NCBI GenBank assembly: GCA_945883145.1
Contig: CAMCXB010000048.1
Span: 1-19,088, forward strand
Reading direction: 5' to 3'
From: Bordetella parapertussis
Lineage (GTDB): Bacteria > Pseudomonadota > Gammaproteobacteria > Burkholderiales > Burkholderiaceae_D
DNA length: 19,088 bases
Of the stretch, positions 15,478 through 19,088 are shown piece by piece (position 1 is the stretch's first letter; every line of letters starts with the position of its first letter). The notes under the pieces are model-generated. The model saw only the letters and a list, made by a program, of their open reading frames with translations, did no database searches and was not told where the DNA came from. The position numbers and the translations under genes were made by a program.

Positions 15478-15551
15478 GAGTGCAGTGTGATGCTGTACTC
15501 GAATCATCATCCTCTGGTCGCGGGGGATGACAATCACGGGATACCCATCCC
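15478..15551 (+). promoter_or_regulatory. Structured leader upstream of rplY with alternative hairpins
   Basis: Three consecutive stems can form in the RNA. GAGTGCAG (15478-15485) pairs with CTGTACTC (15493-15500), with one G-U. TCATCCTC (15507-15514) pairs with GGGGATGA (15523-15530), also with one G-U. GGGAT (15538-15542) pairs with ATCCC (15547-15551). GGGATG (15524-15529) can instead pair with CATCCC (15546-15551), breaking the second and third stems. The last stem ends 5 bases before the AGGAG of rplY, so switching could affect ribosome access. No clear promoter is visible between prs and this leader. Confidence 0.45.
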
Positions 15552-15567
15552 AATTTAGGAGTTAAAC

Positions 15568-16191
15568 ATGAAAGTTGTTGCTTTTCCACGTACTGAGCAG
15601 GGGTCCGGAGCGAGCCGCCGCCTGCGCAAAGCGGGTCATACGCCAGGTATTATTTATGGCGGTCCTGCTGCACCAGTGAATATCTCTCTTGATCACAACG
15701 CGCTTTATCATGCGTTGAAAAAAGAAGCTTTTCATTCCTCCATTCTCGATATGGATGTAAACGGTAAAGTTGAAAAAGTATTGCTGCGTGATTTTCAAGT
15801 TCACGCTTATAAACAATTAGTTTTGCATGCTGATTTTCAACGTGTTGATGAAAACCAAAAGATTCACGTTAAAGTGCCTCTGCATTTCATTCACGCTGAT
15901 GTATCACCTGCTGTGAAATTAGGTGCCGGCATTATTAGCCATGTGATGACAGATTTAGACATTAGCTGCTTGCCTAAAGATTTGCCTGAATTCATCGAAG
16001 TTGATTTATCTAAGATGGAATTAGGCACCTCATTGCATTTAGCTGATTTAAAACTGCCTGCTGGTGTTTCTGCAGTTCATTCCAAAGACAATCCAACGAT
16101 TGCTACTGCATCAGTACCTGGAGGTGGTAAGGCTGATGCTGATGCTGCACCAGCTTCTGAAGCTGCGCCAGCACCTGAAGAGAAAAAATAA
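15568..16191 (+). CDS. rplY: 50S ribosomal protein L25/CTC
   Basis: A 207-residue, two-domain L25 (CTC) protein that binds 5S rRNA in the large ribosomal subunit. The N-terminal 5S-binding domain (about 1-92) opens MKVVAFPRTEQGSGASRRLRKAGHTPGIIYGG. The beta-rich TL5/CTC domain follows (about 98-187, with FIHADVSPAVKLGAG and LPEFIEVDLSKM). The tail after 187 is rich in Ala, Pro and Glu and ends PEEKK. It is the long form, not the 94-residue E. coli type. The start has a strong AGGAG at 15557-15561, one of the best ribosome binding sites in the window, as expected for a highly expressed gene. A structured leader precedes it and a strong terminator follows it. Confidence 0.95.
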   Translation: MKVVAFPRTEQGSGASRRLRKAGHTPGIIYGGPAAPVNISLDHNALYHALKKEAFHSSILDMDVNGKVEKVLLRDFQVHAYKQLVLHADFQRVDENQKIHVKVPLHFIHADVSPAVKLGAGIISHVMTDLDISCLPKDLPEFIEVDLSKMELGTSLHLADLKLPAGVSAVHSKDNPTIATASVPGGGKADADAAPASEAAPAPEEKK

Positions 16192-16213
16192 TTCTGCTTT
16201 TTATTTGCAGAAT
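16191..16213 (+). repeat. Small hairpin at the rplY stop
   Basis: ATTCTGC (16191-16197) and GCAGAAT (16207-16213) form a perfect 7-bp stem around a T-rich loop, beginning in the stop codon. It stands 4 bases before the strong terminator and may protect the 3' end or assist termination. Confidence 0.4.
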
Positions 16214-16217
16214 AATC

Positions 16218-16247
16218 AGCCCGCTCTGTTTGAGCGGGCTTTTTTTT
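16218..16247 (+). terminator. Strong intrinsic terminator after rplY
   Basis: AGCCCGCTC (16218-16226) pairs perfectly with GAGCGGGCT (16232-16240) around the loop TGTTT, and a run of eight T follows (16240-16247). This is a textbook Rho-independent terminator. It implies that pth downstream is either read from its own promoter or by limited read-through. Confidence 0.93.
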
Positions 16248-16347
16248 ATTTATTTTCGTCTGCCCTCTGCATTGACCATCAGATCTTAAATATTCAGTCC
16301 TCTCTAAATGACGGATAATCCTTTTTATTCCATTCATCTGTTTTCTT

Positions 16348-16920
16348 ATGTCCATACGCTTAATCGTCGGCCTCGGTAATCCCGGTAGTGAATACGAATT
16401 GACTCGACATAATGCTGGCTTTTGGCTTGTCGATCGTCTGGCTGGATCTGGCTTACAGCGTGAAGCGCGCTTTCAGGGACTCGCAAAAAAAATCCGACTC
16501 GCAGATGAAGAAGTATGGCTACTCGAGCCGCAAACTTTTATGAATCGCTCCGGTCTATCTGTGGGTGCGTTGAGTCGCTTTTATAAAATCGAACCCGCTG
16601 AAATTCTTGTAGTACACGATGAGTTAGATCTCCCACCGGGATCAACCAAGTTAAAAAAAGGGGGATCATCGGGTGGACATAATGGTCTCAAAGATATTAC
16701 TGCAGCACTGGGCACGCAAGAATATTGGCGTCTACGTCTGGGTATAGGTCATCCACGCGAATTACAATTGCAGCAAGTGGTAGCTGATTTCGTGCTGCAT
16801 AGACCACGTAAAGAAGAACAAGCATTGATTGATGAGGCCATAGACAAAAGCCTGTCTGTCATTCCCTTGCTGTGTCAGGGCTTGTTTGAAAAAGCAATGC
16901 TAGAGCTACACACACGTTAG
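16348..16920 (+). CDS. pth: Peptidyl-tRNA hydrolase
   Basis: A 190-residue cytoplasmic esterase that frees tRNA from peptidyl-tRNA released by stalled ribosomes. The family signatures are present: GLGNPGSEYELTRHNAG at 8-24 with N11 and the catalytic H21, FMNRSG at 64-69 with N66, VHDELDLPPG at 89-98 with D94, and GGSSGGHNGLKDI at 105-117 with N112. The length is normal. It is preceded by the rplY terminator. The AT-rich gap upstream shows no convincing promoter (a GATAAT at 16314-16319 lacks a good -35), and there is no Shine-Dalgarno before the ATG. prs-rplY-pth is a common order; here the H-NS-like gene rather than ychF follows pth. Confidence 0.96.
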   Translation: MSIRLIVGLGNPGSEYELTRHNAGFWLVDRLAGSGLQREARFQGLAKKIRLADEEVWLLEPQTFMNRSGLSVGALSRFYKIEPAEILVVHDELDLPPGSTKLKKGGSSGGHNGLKDITAALGTQEYWRLRLGIGHPRELQLQQVVADFVLHRPRKEEQALIDEAIDKSLSVIPLLCQGLFEKAMLELHTR

Positions 16921-16933
16921 TCCAATATTCGCA

Positions 16934-17058
16934 CAGAGTGCTTATAAATAACTCTGCATAGATATTTGTAGATGTGTTCACTTCCCCTTAACCCACTGCG
17001 CTGCCAGAGTTTTGTTTTAAGTTAGCGCAGCATCAATCAAAAAGATTCACGATCTTTT
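16934..17058 (+). repeat. Three tandem inverted repeats in the pth-hns gap
   Basis: CAGAGT (16934-16939) pairs with ACTCTG (16951-16956). CTGCGCT (16996-17002) pairs with AGCGCAG (17024-17030). AAAAGAT (17040-17046) pairs with ATCTTTT (17052-17058). The last has a 5-base loop and a T-rich 3' side, so it could be a weak terminator for pth or for a small RNA. A TATAAA lies in the loop of the first repeat (16943-16948). No reading frame with coding character is seen in this 269-bp gap. Confidence 0.4.
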
Positions 17059-17062
17059 ATTA

Positions 17063-17103
17063 TTATCAAAAAAATATTAATTAAGGTATTACTTTTTTGA
17101 TAA
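17063..17103. repeat. Perfect 11-bp AT-rich inverted repeat overlapping the hns promoter
   Basis: TTATCAAAAAA (17063-17073) is the exact reverse complement of TTTTTTGATAA (17093-17103), with a 19-base AT-rich spacer. The right arm covers part of the -35 and spacer of the hns promoter. The A- and T-tracts suggest curved DNA, the kind of site H-NS proteins favour, so an autoregulatory site is plausible. Confidence 0.6.
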
Positions 17104-17118
17104 CCTCTGACGTATAAT
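17089..17118 (+). promoter_or_regulatory. Candidate promoter of the H-NS-family gene
   Basis: A perfect TATAAT is at 17113-17118, and TTACTT at 17089-17094 gives a spacer of 18. A better -35 match, TTGATA at 17097-17102, is only 10 bases away and cannot act with this box. The expected start near 17125 leaves a leader of about 65 bases. Confidence 0.55.
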
Positions 17119-17189
17119 CCCGCCACATGCAAGAAAATGGCCTTTTGGCTGGTTGATTTTTTGAAAACTTTCAATGACGGGGAATACTG

Positions 17190-17483
17190 ATGAGCACTTA
17201 CAAAGAACTGCAAGGTCAAATTGAAAAACTCCAACATGAAGCGGAAAACGCTAGAAAAAATGAATTAATAAACGCAATTAATGATATTCAAATCAAAATG
17301 AAGGAATTTGGAATTTCTGCGGATGATCTCGGTATTACAGGTCGCAAAAGAGTAGCTAAATCAACTCGTAAACCCGTCGCACCTAAATACAGAAATAATA
17401 CGACCGGAGAAACATGGAGTGGTCGCGGTAAGCCACCAAAATGGATGGCAGGTCACGATAAGTCACAATACTTAATCAAATAA
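17190..17483 (+). CDS. H-NS family nucleoid-associated protein (short betaproteobacterial type)
   Basis: A 97-residue protein. The N-terminal half (about 1-45, MSTYKELQGQIEKLQHEAENARK onward) is a heptad-like helix for oligomerisation. A basic linker follows (RKRVAKSTRKPVAPKYR, 52-68). The C-terminal DNA-binding motif TWSGRGKPPKWM is at 75-86 and is diagnostic of the family. H-NS proteins bind AT-rich curved DNA, compact the nucleoid and silence horizontally acquired genes. The ATG has GGGGAA at 17178-17183. The gene has its own TATAAT promoter and an AT-rich inverted repeat upstream. It ends 13 bp from the convergent sugar-transferase-like gene and may be a local insertion between pth and ychF. 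Confidence 0.93.
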   Translation: MSTYKELQGQIEKLQHEAENARKNELINAINDIQIKMKEFGISADDLGITGRKRVAKSTRKPVAPKYRNNTTGETWSGRGKPPKWMAGHDKSQYLIK

Positions 17484-17496
17484 ATCTAATTATTTT

Positions 17497-18090
17497 TCAT
17501 AAAAAACCACGCGTCAAACCTAAAAATAAAATTCGCGCATCCATCCAAAATCCACGCTGCGCTAAATACCGTTTCGCATAATCTAATCGTATCGGTAATA
17601 CCTGCTCAACATAGGCCTGCTCGAGTTCATCACCTTCTAAGCCAGCTAGCATGCGTTTTTCATCGGTAAACTCTATCGTTGCTAAATCGGCCAGACCTGG
17701 TTTGACTGACAAAATAAGCTTTCTATCCGCAGTCGGATAACAACCTACATAGCGCGGCAATTCAGCACGCGGCCCTACCAAACTTAAATCACCACGCAAC
17801 ACATTAATCAGCAAAGGCCATTGCGAAATACCTAAACGTCGCAACACACCGCCTATGCGCGTTACCTGCTCGCCATGACAACCGCCCACCATTTCCATCG
17901 CATCTGGATCGGTCAGGGCAGTATGAAATTCAAACACCTTCACCATACGACCATTGCGCCCAACTCGATGAGGTCGCGCTAATACGGGACCACGCGATTC
18001 CAACCAAATCAAAATGGCAATCAAGAGCGCAAACGGCATCAAACACAGTAAGGCTAGTAAAGAGAAAACCACATCAACACTTCGTTTCAT
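17497..18090 (-). CDS. Sugar-transferase-like membrane protein (Bac_transf fold) with degenerate catalytic motif
   Basis: A protein of 197 residues from the ATG at 18088-18090, with AGGAG 9 bases upstream; a GTG two codons earlier is too close to that site. It follows the layout of small phosphoglycosyl transferases (PglC/WcaJ C-terminal type): MKRSVDVVFSLLALLCLMPFALLIAILIWLESRGPVL, RVGRNGR, TRIGGVLRR, NVLRGDLSLVGPRAELP and KPGL. Those enzymes move a sugar phosphate from UDP-sugar to undecaprenyl phosphate at the inner membrane. Here the usual SLDELPQL is GISQWPLL, so the Asp-Glu dyad is S89-Q90, and the usual KFRSM-like segment is EFHTA (54-58). It may be inactive or do something else. No other polysaccharide genes are in the window. 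Confidence 0.85.
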   Translation of the reverse strand: MKRSVDVVFSLLALLCLMPFALLIAILIWLESRGPVLARPHRVGRNGRMVKVFEFHTALTDPDAMEMVGGCHGEQVTRIGGVLRRLGISQWPLLINVLRGDLSLVGPRAELPRYVGCYPTADRKLILSVKPGLADLATIEFTDEKRMLAGLEGDELEQAYVEQVLPIRLDYAKRYLAQRGFWMDARILFLGLTRGFL

Positions 18091-18224
18091 AAGCACCTAC
18101 TCCTACAGATAATCAACATACTAAAACTGACAAAGAATGATGCAGTTATTCGCTCAAATCCAGCAGCTCATCGCCACAACGAATACGAGCATCACCAAGA
18201 GTACAATACGGCTTTTATTTTCTT

Positions 18225-18236
18225 GCCTGCGCAGGC
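18225..18236. repeat. 12-bp palindrome upstream of ychF
   Basis: GCCTGCGCAGGC is a perfect palindrome in the 189-bp gap between the divergent sugar-transferase-like gene and ychF. It could be an operator for either gene. As RNA it would form only a 4-bp stem with a 4-base loop followed by CTAGTTTT. The rest of the gap shows no convincing promoter; TACAAT at 18202-18207 lacks a -35. Confidence 0.35.
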
Positions 18237-18279
18237 TAGTTTTCAGCACAGGTAAACACTCTTTTAAGCAGATCATCTC

Positions 18280-19088
18280 ATGAGTCTTCAATGCGGCATC
18301 GTTGGCCTACCTAACGTAGGAAAATCTACTCTTTTTAATGCGCTCACTAAAGCCGGTATACCAGCAGAAAACTATCCATTCTGCACGATAGAACCGAATG
18401 TCGGTGTAGTGGAAGTGCCCGATCCGCGTTTAGGTCAGTTAGCAGAGATCGTCAAACCAGAGCGTGTTTTAGCGGCAACCGTTGAATTCGTCGATATTGC
18501 TGGTCTAGTTGCAGGCGCGTCTAAAGGCGAAGGCTTGGGCAATCAATTCTTGGCCCACATCCGTGAAACCGATGCCATAGTCAATGTCGTACGATGTTTT
18601 GAAGATGCAAATGTGATTCATGTGGCAGGTAAAGTCAGCCCACTCGATGATATCGCTGTCATTCAAACCGAACTCGCATTAGCAGATATGGGAACGGTAG
18701 AAAAAGCCATACACAGAGAAACCAAAAAAGCACGCTCCGGTGATAAAGATGCCGCTGCATTAGTGAGCTTGATGGAGAAAGTAATGACTGGTCTGAATGA
18801 TGCGATTCCCGTGCGCGCTATGGGTTTCGATAAAGATCAGCTTGCTATGCTCAAGCCACTCTGTTTGATTACAGCTAAACCTGCGATGTATGTCGCCAAT
18901 GTGTCAGACACTGGGTTTACGAATAATCCCTTACTCGACACGTTAACCAATTATGCAAAAACACAAAACGCACCTATCGTAGCGATTTGCGCTTCCATTG
19001 AATCCGAAATCGCTGATCTTGAAGATACAGATAAAGAAGCTTTTCTAACCGATATGGGCATGCAAGAACCCGGCTTAAATCGTTTAAT
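18280..19088 (+). CDS. ychF: Redox-regulated ATPase/GTPase YchF (Obg family; 3' end beyond window)
   Basis: A partial gene: 269 codons are present of about 363 expected, and the frame is open to the right edge. MSLQCGIVGLPNVGKSTLFNAL holds the P-loop GLPNVGKS at 9-16. PAENYPFCTIEPNVGVVEVPD (switch I region) and FVDIAGLVAGASKGEGLGNQFLAHIRE (G3 and beyond) are characteristic. YchF/OLA1 proteins bind ribosomes and prefer ATP over GTP because their G4 motif departs from NKxD; here NVSD stands at that place. The C-terminal TGS-like domain is missing because of the window edge. It is normally close to pth; here hns and the sugar-transferase-like gene intervene. No Shine-Dalgarno is seen before the ATG. 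Confidence 0.95.
   Translation, partial: MSLQCGIVGLPNVGKSTLFNALTKAGIPAENYPFCTIEPNVGVVEVPDPRLGQLAEIVKPERVLAATVEFVDIAGLVAGASKGEGLGNQFLAHIRETDAIVNVVRCFEDANVIHVAGKVSPLDDIAVIQTELALADMGTVEKAIHRETKKARSGDKDAAALVSLMEKVMTGLNDAIPVRAMGFDKDQLAMLKPLCLITAKPAMYVANVSDTGFTNNPLLDTLTNYAKTQNAPIVAICASIESEIADLEDTDKEAFLTDMGMQEPGLNRL

Noticed and set aside
17097..17118. TTGATA and TATAAT read as one promoter
   Set aside because: The spacer is only 10 bases, too short for sigma-70; TTACTT at 17089 with an 18-base spacer is used instead.

Overview
The window looks like a conserved stretch of a betaproteobacterial chromosome with a fairly low GC content for that class. The assignment rests on the gene content and order: a DUF3683-type FAD/Fe-S dehydrogenase, a ptsN-hprK-rapZ operon, and the run TPR protein-lolB-ispE-tRNA-Gln-prs-rplY-pth-ychF. 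It is also supported by the short H-NS with a C-terminal TWSGRGKPPKWM box and the long form of QueF. I cannot name a genus. There is no IS element, prophage, CRISPR array, rRNA or integrase.

Layout. At 1-2678 (minus) lies the 5' part of a very long FAD/4Fe-4S dehydrogenase gene that runs off the left edge, preceded on the same strand by a yqaA-like membrane protein gene. Divergent from these are ilvA (isoleucine synthesis) and queF (queuosine synthesis). A perfect TATAAT then introduces a tight four-gene block, 5939-8935: ptsN, hprK, rapZ and a stand-alone LON-domain gene. It is met tail-to-tail by mutY, preceded on its strand by mutM; together these are two parts of the 8-oxoguanine repair system. 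Divergent from mutM runs a TPR protein starting with TTG, then lolB, ispE (ATGA overlap), tRNA-Gln(UUG), a strong terminator-like hairpin, prs, rplY, a strong terminator, and pth. Between pth and ychF sit an H-NS-family gene and a convergent sugar-transferase-like gene; ychF runs off the right edge.

How the genes relate. The ptsN-hprK-rapZ block is a regulatory module in which HprK would act on an HPr-type protein encoded elsewhere and PtsN is the end of the nitrogen-PTS phosphorelay. TPR-lolB-ispE-tRNA-prs-rplY-pth is a housekeeping cluster for the outer membrane, isoprenoids, PRPP and translation.

Most worth a second look: the sugar-transferase-like protein has lost the catalytic Asp-Glu dyad; the rplY leader can form mutually exclusive hairpins; the pth-hns gap is packed with inverted repeats; a terminator-like hairpin stands directly before prs; ilvA appears leaderless; and most genes lack a Shine-Dalgarno sequence. 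I found no clear novel multi-gene system; the window is largely core genome.
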